NCBI GenBank assembly: GCA_023253615.1
Contig: JALRFZ010000752.1
Span: 1 to 9,714, forward strand
Direction of reading: 5' to 3'
Length of the DNA: 9,714 nucleotides
Source: Verrucomicrobiales bacterium
GTDB lineage: Bacteria > Verrucomicrobiota > Verrucomicrobiia > Verrucomicrobiales > DEV007
The notes under the pieces are model-generated. The model did no database searches. It had not been told where the DNA came from and was given only the letters and a program-made list of their open reading frames with translations. This document shows, piece after piece, positions 1-7,246 of the stretch (position 1 is its first letter; the number at the start of each line of letters is the position of its first letter). The position numbers were made by a program, and so were the translations under genes.

Positions 1-969
1 GAACGGGGTGTGACGGCCGCCTTCTTCCTTCGAGAGAACGTAGATCTCCGACTTGAAGTTGGTGTGGCCCTTCACGGTACCGGGCTTGGCGATGACCTGG
101 CCGCGCTCGACATCGTCCTTCTTGAGACCACGGAGGAGAAGACCGACGTTGTCACCCGCACGACCCTCGTCGAGGAGCTTGCGGAACATCTCGATGTCCG
201 TGACGGTGGTCTTCTGGGTGGGGCGGATGCCGACGATCTCGACTTCGGACATCTTCTTGATGATGCCGCGCTCGATACGACCGGTGGCGACGGTTCCACG
301 ACCTTCGATCGAGAACACGTCCTCGACAGGCATGAGGAAATCACCATCGATGGGGCGCTCCGGAAGCGGGATGTAGTCATCCACCGCCTGCATGAGCTTC
401 ATGATGTTCTCGCGGTGGGTCGCATCGCCCTCGAGAGCCTTGAGACCGGAACCACGGACGATCGGGATGTCATCACCCGGGAAGTCATACTTGCTGAGGA
501 GCTCGCGGATTTCCATCTCGACGAGGTCGAGAAGCTCTTCGTCATCGACCATGTCGACCTTGTTGAGGAAGACAACCAGGGCCGGCACCCCGACCTGGCG
601 GGCGAGAAGGATGTGCTCCCGGGTCTGGGGCATCGGGCCGTCGGCGGCGGAAACGACAAGGATGCCACCGTCCATCTGGGCGGCACCGGTGATCATGTTC
701 TTCACGTAGTCGGCGTGGCCGGGGCAATCGACGTGGGCATAGTGGCGGTTGTCCGTCTCATACTCCACGTGGGCGGTCGAGATGGTGATACCGCGCTCGC
801 GCTCCTCGGGGGCGCCGTCGATCTCATCGTACGCGCGCTTCTCTGCACGCCCCTTGTCGGCGAGGGTTGCGGTGATCGCCGCAGTGAGGGTGGTTTTGCC
901 GTGGTCAACGTGACCGATCGTGCCCACGTTCACGTGAGGCTTGGTGCGTTCGAATGCTGCTTTAGCCAT
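1..969 (-). CDS. tuf: Elongation factor Tu, C-terminal end outside window
   Basis: EF-Tu is the GTPase that delivers aminoacyl-tRNA to the ribosomal A site in the cytoplasm. 323 codons are visible from the ATG; the family is about 395 residues, so domains I and II are present and roughly the last 70 residues of domain III are cut off by the window edge. Visible GTPase motifs are G1 GHVDHGKT (19-26), switch I ERGITIS (58-64), G3 DCPGH (81-85, catalytic His85), G4 NKVD (136-139) and a G5 at 174-176 that reads SGL instead of the usual SAL. The start [20 protein letters not shown] is the family N-terminus, so the start is secure. No Shine-Dalgarno lies within 20 nt of it; the leader is A-rich there. 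tRNA-Thr lies 111 bp upstream on the same strand, as in E. coli thrT-tufB, so co-transcription and rRNA-like growth control are likely. Confidence 0.98.
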   Translation of the reverse strand, partial: MAKAAFERTKPHVNVGTIGHVDHGKTTLTAAITATLADKGRAEKRAYDEIDGAPEERERGITISTAHVEYETDNRHYAHVDCPGHADYVKNMITGAAQMDGGILVVSAADGPMPQTREHILLARQVGVPALVVFLNKVDMVDDEELLDLVEMEIRELLSKYDFPGDDIPIVRGSGLKALEGDATHRENIMKLMQAVDDYIPLPERPIDGDFLMPVEDVFSIEGRGTVATGRIERGIIKKMSEVEIVGIRPTQKTTVTDIEMFRKLLDEGRAGDNVGLLLRGLKKDDVERGQVIAKPGTVKGHTNFKSEIYVLSKEEGGRHTPF

Positions 970-1009
970 TGTCGTTAGGTTTTTTTGTTGGTGGTAATCG
1001 TAAATTGTC

Positions 1010-1025
1010 TTTCCCGTGAGGGAAA
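1010..1025 (-). promoter_or_regulatory. Hairpin in the tRNA-Thr to tuf spacer
   Basis: A perfect 6-bp inverted repeat TTTCCC/GGGAAA with a 4-nt loop lies about 40 nt before the tuf start codon. No T-run follows it in the direction of tuf, so it is not an intrinsic terminator. It could stabilise or process the 5' end of the tuf message after tRNA excision; that role is inference. Confidence 0.4.
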
Positions 1026-1080
1026 CCGGGGCGCGACCGCGGCGGAATCGCTCTTTCTCTGTCTCTTTTCACTCAAGTGA

Positions 1081-1152
1081 AGCTCTTGATGGGAATTGAA
1101 CCCATGACCTCATCCTTACCAAGGATGTGCTCTACCCCTGAGCTACAAGAGC
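1081..1152 (-). tRNA. tRNA-Thr (anticodon GGU)
   Basis: The minus strand folds as a complete 72-nt cloverleaf. It has a perfect 7-bp acceptor stem GCTCTTG/CAAGAGC, D arm GCTC/GAGC, anticodon stem CATCC/GGATG with loop TTGGTAA (anticodon GGT, reading ACC and ACU), a 5-nt variable loop, and T arm ATGGG/CCCAT with loop TTCAATT. The discriminator base is T. CCA is not encoded (the next bases are TCA), so CCA must be added by nucleotidyltransferase. A short dyad, TCACT-TG-AGTGA, follows immediately at 1069-1080. The gene lies just upstream of tuf on the same strand, matching the widespread tRNA-Thr-tuf arrangement. Confidence 0.96.
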
Positions 1153-1303
1153 CTTTCAACACCTTGAGCTTCAGAGACCAAATGAAAACAAGAGGTCCAG
1201 AAACCCAGGCTTCTGAGACCACCAAAGGCAATAAACCCCTAGCAACCTTGCCCTTTCGGGAGGAGCATCGAGGCCATGGCCAGTCCGGCAGAATCAGGCG
1301 CGA

Positions 1304-1331
1304 AAGGTAAACGCGCCTCGAAAACTGTCAA
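1304..1331 (-). promoter_or_regulatory. Candidate sigma-70 promoter for tRNA-Thr-tuf
   Basis: On the minus strand a perfect -35 TTGACA (1331-1326) is followed after 16 nt by TACCTT (1309-1304), which matches only half of the -10 consensus. The -35 is embedded in a T-tract that resembles an UP element. The bases just after the -10 are TCGCGCC, a GC-rich discriminator of the kind found at stringently controlled stable-RNA promoters. A 7-bp inverted repeat (1296-1302 and 1312-1318) flanks the -10. Predicted transcription starts near 1297, about 145 nt before the tRNA. The call rests on sequence match and position only. Confidence 0.4.
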
Positions 1332-1350
1332 AAAAAACTTCCCCCCATCA

Positions 1351-2169
1351 TTAAAATTTCTCTTCAAGGCCCTTTCCTTCCGGCAAATCTTCGGCAAAAC
1401 GCCGGATTCCGACGGCTTTTCCGGTCGTTTCGTCGACGTCCACGACAACCCCCCGGAGCCCGACGACGCCCTTCGCCACCGGAAAGCGCTGCGGCATGGA
1501 GGTGATAAAGCGCTCCACCACCGGCCCCGTTTCCCGCCCGAGGACGGAGTCGAGCGGTCCGCACATCCCCGCATCACAGAGAAAGGCGGTCCCTCCGGGC
1601 AGGATGCGTTCGTCCGCGGTCTGGACATGGGTGTGGGTGCCGACGACCGCCGAGACCATGCCATCGAGAGACCATCCGAAGGAGATCTTCTCACTGGTCG
1701 TTTCGGCATGGAAATCGACAAAAATCACCTTCACCCCCTCGAGCGCCTTGAGCCGCTCCACCTCTTCTCGCACCGCCAGGAAAGGGTTCTCCAGGGGCGG
1801 CTGCATGAAACTGCGCCCCTGCGCGTTGATCACCGCCACTTTTCCTTTGGCCGTATCGAGCACCATGGAACCGCCGCCGGGTGTGCCGGGAGGATAATTC
1901 AAAGGCCGGAGCACCCGTGGCTCCATTTCCATGAATTCCATGATTTCACTCTGATCCCAGATGTGGTCCCCCGTCGTGATGACCGCGACCCCGGCCCGGA
2001 GGAGATCGATGGCGATTTTCGGGGTGATACCCCTGCCTGCCGCGGCATTTTCGCCGTTCGCGATCACAAAATCGATCTCTCCGGCCTCGCGGATCGCGGC
2101 GAGACGGGAAATCACGGCCTTCCGCCCTGGTTCGCCGACAATATCTCCTAGAAATAGAATCCTGAGCAT
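1351..2169 (-). CDS. ymdB: YmdB/TIGR00282-family metallophosphoesterase
   Basis: This is a cytoplasmic calcineurin-like phosphoesterase of the YmdB family. Characterised members (B. subtilis YmdB) hydrolyse 2',3'-cyclic nucleotides with a dinuclear metal centre and affect biofilm and motility decisions. At 272 residues it has the usual length. The ligand motifs are in order: GD9IVG, NGE40N41, GDH69, F-H154-AE, and THTH (H179, H181). The third motif is GDH rather than the canonical GNH, so an Asp replaces the usual Asn. The ATG start gives the standard N-terminus MLRILFLGDIVGEPGR; the upstream AGTGAAG is only a weak ribosome-binding site. It is divergent from the amidase gene across 54 bp. A T-rich stretch but no GC hairpin follows the stop, and the tRNA-Thr-tuf promoter begins there. 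The family call is firm; the physiological substrate here is unknown. Confidence 0.92.
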   Translation of the reverse strand: MLRILFLGDIVGEPGRKAVISRLAAIREAGEIDFVIANGENAAAGRGITPKIAIDLLRAGVAVITTGDHIWDQSEIMEFMEMEPRVLRPLNYPPGTPGGGSMVLDTAKGKVAVINAQGRSFMQPPLENPFLAVREEVERLKALEGVKVIFVDFHAETTSEKISFGWSLDGMVSAVVGTHTHVQTADERILPGGTAFLCDAGMCGPLDSVLGRETGPVVERFITSMPQRFPVAKGVVGLRGVVVDVDETTGKAVGIRRFAEDLPEGKGLEEKF

Positions 2170-2186
2170 GCTTCACTTAGATCGCC

Positions 2187-2208
2187 CGGTTTCCGGGTCT
2201 GGAAACCG
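2187..2208. promoter_or_regulatory. 8-bp inverted repeat between divergent genes
   Basis: Perfect arms CGGTTTCC (2187-2194) and GGAAACCG (2201-2208) flank a 6-bp centre. It sits in the middle of the 54-bp gap between the ymdB-like and amidase start codons. A nested CCCGG-TTT-CCGGG dyad (2185-2197) shares its left half. The size and symmetry suit a dimeric repressor operator serving both genes, or a 5' hairpin in the amidase message; the sequence does not decide between these. Confidence 0.4.
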
Positions 2209-2223
2209 AAAACTTTCAACGGT

Positions 2224-3543
2224 TTGAACCCCCACGGAAAGCCCCCGCACCATTCCCGCGGCATTGGTCCGGCCGCCGCGGCCGCCCTCCTCTCCGTGAT
2301 TTCCGCGGCAGTCATGTCCGTCGCGCGCGCAACCCCGCCCCCCCCTCCTCCGCCAACCCTTGCCCGGCTCGGCTCCGTGCCGGATTGGTCGCGCCTCGAC
2401 CCCTACCAGGGGACCATGACGCGCGAGGAATTCGTGTATCTGCTCAGGCATTGTTATGCCCGCAAGCCGGAGGAAGCGGATGGGGTGATCCGCATCGAGG
2501 AGGACCGCGCGCTCATTCTCAGACAATCGAACCATCCCGCGTCGGGGTGGTATGATCTCCGGTTCCGTACGGACTCACCACTGCCAAAGGAGGGGCCTCT
2601 CTACTGGCGGGCCCCGGTGGAGGTCCCCGACCTTCCCGAAAACTCGACCCGCCCCCTCGAGGGCCTGCGCATCGCCATCGACCCAGGACACATCGGAGGC
2701 GATTGGGTGACGTGGGACGACCGTCATTTCAAACTCGGCGGACCCGATACCCTCGAGGTAAGGGAAGGCGAAATGACCCTGATGGTCGCCAAGATCCTCC
2801 GCCGGGATCTCACCCTCCTCGGTGCGGAGGTGTTCCTCACGCGGGAAACGAACGATCCTGTCACCAAGGAGCGCGTCGAGACCTTGCAAGACGAGGCCCG
2901 CGCCTACATCGCCCGCCGAGGTCAGATCCCTTCCCCCGGCCTGATCGCGAGCACGGCCAAGGCCATGTTTGCGATCTCTTCGGAAATCCGCGCCCGGGCC
3001 GACCTCATCAATGACACGATCCGCCCCGATCTGGCGCTCTGTCTGCATTTCGACGCATCCCCGTGGCCGGGAGGAAAACCGGTCTTCCGCTCCCCGAACC
3101 ACCTCCACCTCCTCATCAACGGCTGCTATTCGAAAAGCGAGATGGAGGAGGACGACACCCGTTTCGAAATGGTCCTGCGCATCCTCCAGCGCCTCTATCA
3201 CGAAGAACTCCGCCTCTCTGACACGGTTTCGCAAACCCTCCGGAAAGAGACCCGCCTCCCCGCTTTCAGCTACGATGGCACCAGCGGCATGTCAGTGAAT
3301 GAAAACGAACTGGTCTGGGCCCGGAACCTTCTCGCCAACCGGGTCTTTTTCTGCCCGGTCCTCTTTTTCGAACCTTTCTGCATGAACCATGTGGAAACCC
3401 ACGCCCGGGTCCAGGAAGGCCCCTACCGCGGGCTTCGCGAAATCAACGGAGTCTACCGGAAAAACCTCTATCAGGAATATGCCGACGGCGTCACCGCCGG
3501 CCTCGTCCGCTACTACCGGCAGCAACGACAAAGGGTACCCTGA
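2224..3543 (+). CDS. Exported N-acetylmuramoyl-L-alanine amidase (Amidase_3)
   Basis: This is a predicted zinc amidase that cleaves the bond between MurNAc and L-Ala in peptidoglycan, acting in the periplasm. The first 36 residues read as a signal peptide: an Ala-rich hydrophobic core followed by A34-R-A36, a signal peptidase I site. A seven-proline tract (38-44) follows. The catalytic domain starts near residue 147. Visible residues are IDPGH156 (zinc), GE183MTL (zinc), LCLH275FDAS (zinc) and FFE383PF (catalytic Glu). Amidase_3 domains usually end soon after the last motif; here about 55 more residues follow, and there is an insertion between E183 and H275. The TTG start is chosen because the next in-frame starts (GTG at codon 25, ATG at codon 31) would destroy the signal peptide. 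No clear Shine-Dalgarno is visible. The stop lies 8 bp from that of the convergent PEPCK gene. The enzyme class is well supported; a specific role in division or recycling is not. Confidence 0.86.
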   Translation: MNPHGKPPHHSRGIGPAAAAALLSVISAAVMSVARATPPPPPPPTLARLGSVPDWSRLDPYQGTMTREEFVYLLRHCYARKPEEADGVIRIEEDRALILRQSNHPASGWYDLRFRTDSPLPKEGPLYWRAPVEVPDLPENSTRPLEGLRIAIDPGHIGGDWVTWDDRHFKLGGPDTLEVREGEMTLMVAKILRRDLTLLGAEVFLTRETNDPVTKERVETLQDEARAYIARRGQIPSPGLIASTAKAMFAISSEIRARADLINDTIRPDLALCLHFDASPWPGGKPVFRSPNHLHLLINGCYSKSEMEEDDTRFEMVLRILQRLYHEELRLSDTVSQTLRKETRLPAFSYDGTSGMSVNENELVWARNLLANRVFFCPVLFFEPFCMNHVETHARVQEGPYRGLREINGVYRKNLYQEYADGVTAGLVRYYRQQRQRVP

Positions 3544-3551
3544 CCACCACC

Positions 3552-6500
3552 TCACGAATAGAGCGAGGGATCGAGGCCGATCGTCCCGATGATGCTCTGG
3601 ATGTAGGCTTCCGGCTCCCCCTCGAGAGTGCCGAGAGCGGCTTTGGTCTGCTCGAGCCGCTCCGCCAGCTTCAGCCGCTCCGCCTCCTGTTCATAGTGCT
3701 TGCGCTCCAGAAACTCCTCCAGCGCGACGACGTGGGAACGGATCGTGCGGACACGGAGATCCGCCTTGGCCACGAGGCGCGCCCGGTACCATTCGCTCGC
3801 CAGCACGCTCTCGCGTGTGAAGAGCCCGCGGATCGCCGGATCGTGGATGGTTTTCCCCTCGTAGTCTCCGTAGGCCATCAGGTGCAGGAGGGCTTTCAAG
3901 GGAGGGATCGCCGATTCGATCCCGCCATCCTCGAAATAGGCGAGGGCGACATTCTTCTGGGTGGTGGCGATGTTGCGGATCGCCTCGAGATAATCCTCGC
4001 GCCCCTGGAGCTCCGGTTTCAACATTTCCTCGGTGAAAACACTCCGGGGCTCGGCGAAGATCCGGCCGAAGAAGGTCTCGACGAATTTCTGGGTGATGCG
4101 GTATCCGAGACGGCTGGCCGGGATGGATTCTCCGTTTTCCTCGAAATCATCCAACGGCTCCAGGTATCCCTCTTCGATCAGGAATGATGGCCTGCGCTCG
4201 TGCAGGAACATCCGGCTCCAGACCTCCGGGACCAGGAGGCTCACATCATGGGCCACCTTGAATTTCGGCCCCACGTAACCCGCCGCCGTGCTGAAGCCCT
4301 CGTATCCGCTCAGAATATATCCAAGCAACGCCGCATTCAGGTCGATCACGGGGAGAAGCGCGTTGAAGGGCCCCTTCGTCAGGGCCCCTTCCGATCCGGC
4401 ACCCGTCGTCGAAGGCGACTTGCCCGTGAGACTGGCGACGAAATCCATGAACAGCTCCGGCAACTCCTGATAATGGATCGGCCCGAAAGGAGCGAGCGCG
4501 CCGATTTTCGCGTTCCGATCGGGCGGGTTGTTGCGGCGGCCCGGCAGCACCGCGTGAACCGGGCTGAGGACCGGCTTGTCGGAAGGGACGCGCCGGTAGA
4601 GGCGGGCTCCGATTTCGCCAAGATACTCGGCACGCGGATTCTCGAGATCGGGACGGTTCTGCAGGTAACGCGGATTTTCACTCGGCGAACCATCGACCAT
4701 GCGTGGATGCGCCGAACTGATCGCGAAGGACGGACTCCCGTCGGCGGCGGCGAATTCCGCCAAGGTCTTCTTCATCGGCGCAGTGAAATAGTCGAAACGG
4801 ATCGCGTCATCCACGATCGCCCGCACCTCTTCCCGTGTCTTGGGCTCGAAATTGGAAAAGAAATTGCCTCCGCGGGAGAAATCGAACTCCGTCTGCTTGT
4901 CATAGCCGCGATGAATCGCGTCGTCGGGCCTCTGGAAGAGACGGTATTCGCAATTCCGCGCGAACTTGTAGCTCGGGAAATCCACCTCCGGGTGCATCAG
5001 GGCCCGGTCGAGGCGGGACGCCGGCACCGTGATCGAGGCCGTGATGTCGTCCTCACGCTGCAACTTCGTCGCCGCCGCAAAATCCTTGCGCAGGCTGAAC
5101 ATCCGCCAAGAGCCGTCCCGCTCGAAGCCAACCCGGAGGTAACTCGTCATGACCGAGGCAAGTCGATACTTCAAGAGCGATCCAGGCTCGCCGTTGACCC
5201 GGTCGACGCGGAAACGGCTGCGCCAGTCCATCCCCCAGTCCGGCTTCCAGTAACGCTTCAAGGTGAGGATGAAATCCTTCACCGAACGGGGGATCGAGGC
5301 AATGAAAGCGTTGTACTCGTCGGTGAACTCATCGCTCGGTGAAAAGAGCCGCATCACCGAACCAAGGGAACGCTCCGGATCCAGGATCGGGCGGCTCTTC
5401 GCCCCGGGCACGCGGGGATTCTTCGCCCGATCACCGTAATCCCGCGCGAGAAGTTGCTCCACCATCTCCATGTCCGCCTCGAATCGTGACATGATCACCG
5501 GTCCCGCCTCCATCGCGTCGGTGAGGGATTTCGAGATCTCCGACTTTCCGCCACCCGAAACCGTGCAAGGCTTGTGGCAGAAAGTGCCCTCGGCGTTGGT
5601 GCCGACAAGTCGCCAGCGCTGTCCGGCGGAAGGCTTGCGCATTTCGATCTTGTATCCCGAGGGCAGGACGTAGGTGCGGTCCGGCCGCAGGGGAATCGAC
5701 TGCCCGGCACCGCCCCGGGTCCAGGTCACCGATTGGGTCGTCAGGTCGAAATACGAGTCCTCCGGCACATACTGGATGTCCGGATACCGCTTGTCGATGG
5801 CATATCCCTCCTCGTGAACGTCCACACGATCGCCCAACAAGGCGATCAATTCCGCGAAAGTGTGGTCGGCATCCCGCCGGTTGGAATCGAGGAGGAAATC
5901 CTCCCCGTGGTCAAAGCTCGGAAACACCAGGGCGCCCCCCGCATGCTCTTCCTCGACGAGACCATAGAGATTGGCCGCAAAACTGATCTGCGTCTTCACC
6001 TCCTTCTTGCAATAGCCGAAGTAGTTGTCCGCGATCAGGGTCACGACCACCCCCTGGGAGTCTCGGGCCGTCACCTTGAAAGCCGATCCATTGTTGTAGA
6101 GCTCGTTCTCATCGCTCCAGCACATCCCGTCGCGTTTTTGACGTTCCGTCGCCTCCGAAACGTGCGGCAGTCCCAGATCCTTTTTCTTCAGGGTGGTCAG
6201 ATGCGGAGCGAGGATGACGCAACCCGTGTGACCGGTCCAGTGCTCCACATCGAGGCGGGCGTCGTTCTCCGGGAGGAACGGATCGCCCGCGTTTCCGAAG
6301 ATCGACTCCACGAAATCGAGATTGCTCACGAGATTGCCCGGAGCGAAAAAGCGGACCTCCATCGTCTTTTCCTTCGTGAATCCCGGTACTTCCGGACAAA
6401 CCAGAGGTCGGAGCAGCAATGAGGCAAAAGCCTCGACGGGACGTGGCTCGTTGCTTGTGTAGGGCACCGTGAGGAGTTCATCAGGCGGGTTCAAGGCGGC

Positions 6501-7112
6501 CTTGAGCAACCGGGCGAACGTGATCTTCGGCACCGCCAGCTTGTCCGCTGCGATGGGCAATCCGCCCTCGGTCACGTGGAAGACTCCTTTCGTGGTGCGG
6601 CGGTCTTTCGCCGGATTGTGGCAGACCCCTTGCCAGGTCCGGTAGCTCGAAACAATGGAGGATTCGAAACGGTCGCCGCCATGCGGCAGGGAAAGCAGCC
6701 GGGCGAGACCGTGACGTTCGAGAATGAGCGGATCAGGCAGTTTCGGCTCCCCTTCGCTGAACACCCCCGTGTCGGAAAGATATCGATCCAACCACTCCGT
6801 GATATGTCGATCCACCGGGCATCGGTGGCTCTTGAGAAGGCGCAGGCGCTCCTGGAAATTGAGTATCAGCCCGCGCCCCATTTCGAGAAAGGGGAATTCG
6901 TCCGATTCTCCCACGATCGGCAGGCCACGGGCCGCGAATTTCAGGTTGATGTATTCCCGCGAGCGGGTGTCGGCGGACGGACCCGGATTGGGCTGGGCTC
7001 CGTCAAATCCGATGCGTTCTCTCAAATGCTCTCTCATGCTGGTCATCCGCTGATGTTGCGGGGAAATGGCAGGGTTCGTGCGAAGGATGAAATTTGATGA
7101 CGCAACTCTCAT
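3552..7112 (-). CDS. Putative diphosphate-type PEP carboxykinase (very large)
   Basis: The best reading is a PPi-dependent PEP carboxykinase (oxaloacetate + PPi <-> PEP + Pi + CO2), a cytoplasmic enzyme of about 1,100-1,200 residues known from propionibacteria and Entamoeba; ATP and GTP types are only 530-620. Numbering is from ATG 7112 (1,186 residues). YFGYCKK has Lys369-Lys370, and His390 follows exactly 20 residues after Lys370. This equals the Lys244/His264 manganese-site spacing of rat GTP-PEPCK (GKK...AEH). SGGGKS (519-524, bases 5541-5558) resembles the SGTGKT kinase-1 loop of ATP-PEPCK, but lies 133 residues beyond the His instead of about 26, implying an inserted segment. Asp547 is a candidate kinase-2 Asp. 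A charged coiled coil occupies about 1130-1163. The ATG at 7112 has a purine-rich AAGGGGGGAAGG upstream. An ATG at 7166 would extend it by 18 residues; ATGs at 7046 and 7037 are also possible. The PPi specificity is inferred from size and motifs. Confidence 0.75.
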   Translation of the reverse strand: MRVASSNFILRTNPAISPQHQRMTSMREHLRERIGFDGAQPNPGPSADTRSREYINLKFAARGLPIVGESDEFPFLEMGRGLILNFQERLRLLKSHRCPVDRHITEWLDRYLSDTGVFSEGEPKLPDPLILERHGLARLLSLPHGGDRFESSIVSSYRTWQGVCHNPAKDRRTTKGVFHVTEGGLPIAADKLAVPKITFARLLKAALNPPDELLTVPYTSNEPRPVEAFASLLLRPLVCPEVPGFTKEKTMEVRFFAPGNLVSNLDFVESIFGNAGDPFLPENDARLDVEHWTGHTGCVILAPHLTTLKKKDLGLPHVSEATERQKRDGMCWSDENELYNNGSAFKVTARDSQGVVVTLIADNYFGYCKKEVKTQISFAANLYGLVEEEHAGGALVFPSFDHGEDFLLDSNRRDADHTFAELIALLGDRVDVHEEGYAIDKRYPDIQYVPEDSYFDLTTQSVTWTRGGAGQSIPLRPDRTYVLPSGYKIEMRKPSAGQRWRLVGTNAEGTFCHKPCTVSGGGKSEISKSLTDAMEAGPVIMSRFEADMEMVEQLLARDYGDRAKNPRVPGAKSRPILDPERSLGSVMRLFSPSDEFTDEYNAFIASIPRSVKDFILTLKRYWKPDWGMDWRSRFRVDRVNGEPGSLLKYRLASVMTSYLRVGFERDGSWRMFSLRKDFAAATKLQREDDITASITVPASRLDRALMHPEVDFPSYKFARNCEYRLFQRPDDAIHRGYDKQTEFDFSRGGNFFSNFEPKTREEVRAIVDDAIRFDYFTAPMKKTLAEFAAADGSPSFAISSAHPRMVDGSPSENPRYLQNRPDLENPRAEYLGEIGARLYRRVPSDKPVLSPVHAVLPGRRNNPPDRNAKIGALAPFGPIHYQELPELFMDFVASLTGKSPSTTGAGSEGALTKGPFNALLPVIDLNAALLGYILSGYEGFSTAAGYVGPKFKVAHDVSLLVPEVWSRMFLHERRPSFLIEEGYLEPLDDFEENGESIPASRLGYRITQKFVETFFGRIFAEPRSVFTEEMLKPELQGREDYLEAIRNIATTQKNVALAYFEDGGIESAIPPLKALLHLMAYGDYEGKTIHDPAIRGLFTRESVLASEWYRARLVAKADLRVRTIRSHVVALEEFLERKHYEQEAERLKLAERLEQTKAALGTLEGEPEAYIQSIIGTIGLDPSLYS

Positions 7113-7125
7113 GCCTTCCCCCCTT
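7113..7125 (-). promoter_or_regulatory. Purine-rich ribosome-binding site favouring the 7112 start
   Basis: The minus strand reads AAGGGGGGAAGGC directly before the ATG at 7112-7110. It resembles an extended Shine-Dalgarno, although the spacing to the nearest GGA is short (about 4 nt). The other candidate start codons of the PEPCK gene have weaker or more distant matches. Confidence 0.45.
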
Positions 7126-7193
7126 GCAAAACGTGCGACTTTCACAGCAAAGCGAAAAGCGGGCATCGGGAAAGTGGTTTTTCCGACACGGCA

Positions 7194-7217
7194 CGCCCCT
7201 CGGGGGCGGATTGCCCC
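7194..7217 (-). promoter_or_regulatory. Overlapping, mutually exclusive GC hairpins before the PEPCK gene
   Basis: The segment GGGGC at 7203-7207 can pair with CGCCCC at 7194-7199 (6-bp stem with 7203-7208, 3-nt loop) or with GCCCC at 7213-7217 (5-bp stem, 5-nt loop). Both lie in the short gap between the membrane-protein stop and the PEPCK start. No T-run follows on the minus strand, so a canonical intrinsic terminator is not supported. They may be a weak terminator or a leader element; this is inference. Confidence 0.3.
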
Positions 7218-7246
7218 GATCCCCGGAAAATCACGCTCCGCGTCGC

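Noticed and set aside
10..978. 322-codon plus-strand open frame opposite tuf
   Set aside because: It is the antisense of a perfectly conserved EF-Tu frame and shows no family features; it arises from strong codon bias.
1327..1355. Intrinsic terminator after the ymdB-like gene
   Set aside because: There is a run of eight T on the minus strand but no GC-rich stem before it; the run instead leads into the TTGACA element.
1276..2151. 291-codon plus-strand open frame opposite the ymdB-like gene
   Set aside because: The minus strand encodes an intact metallophosphoesterase; the plus frame is a high-GC shadow.
4200..5342. 380-codon plus-strand open frame opposite the PEPCK gene, and a similar one at 5574-6422
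   Set aside because: The minus-strand frame carries PEPCK motifs throughout; the antisense products are Arg/Glu-rich with no recognisable domain.
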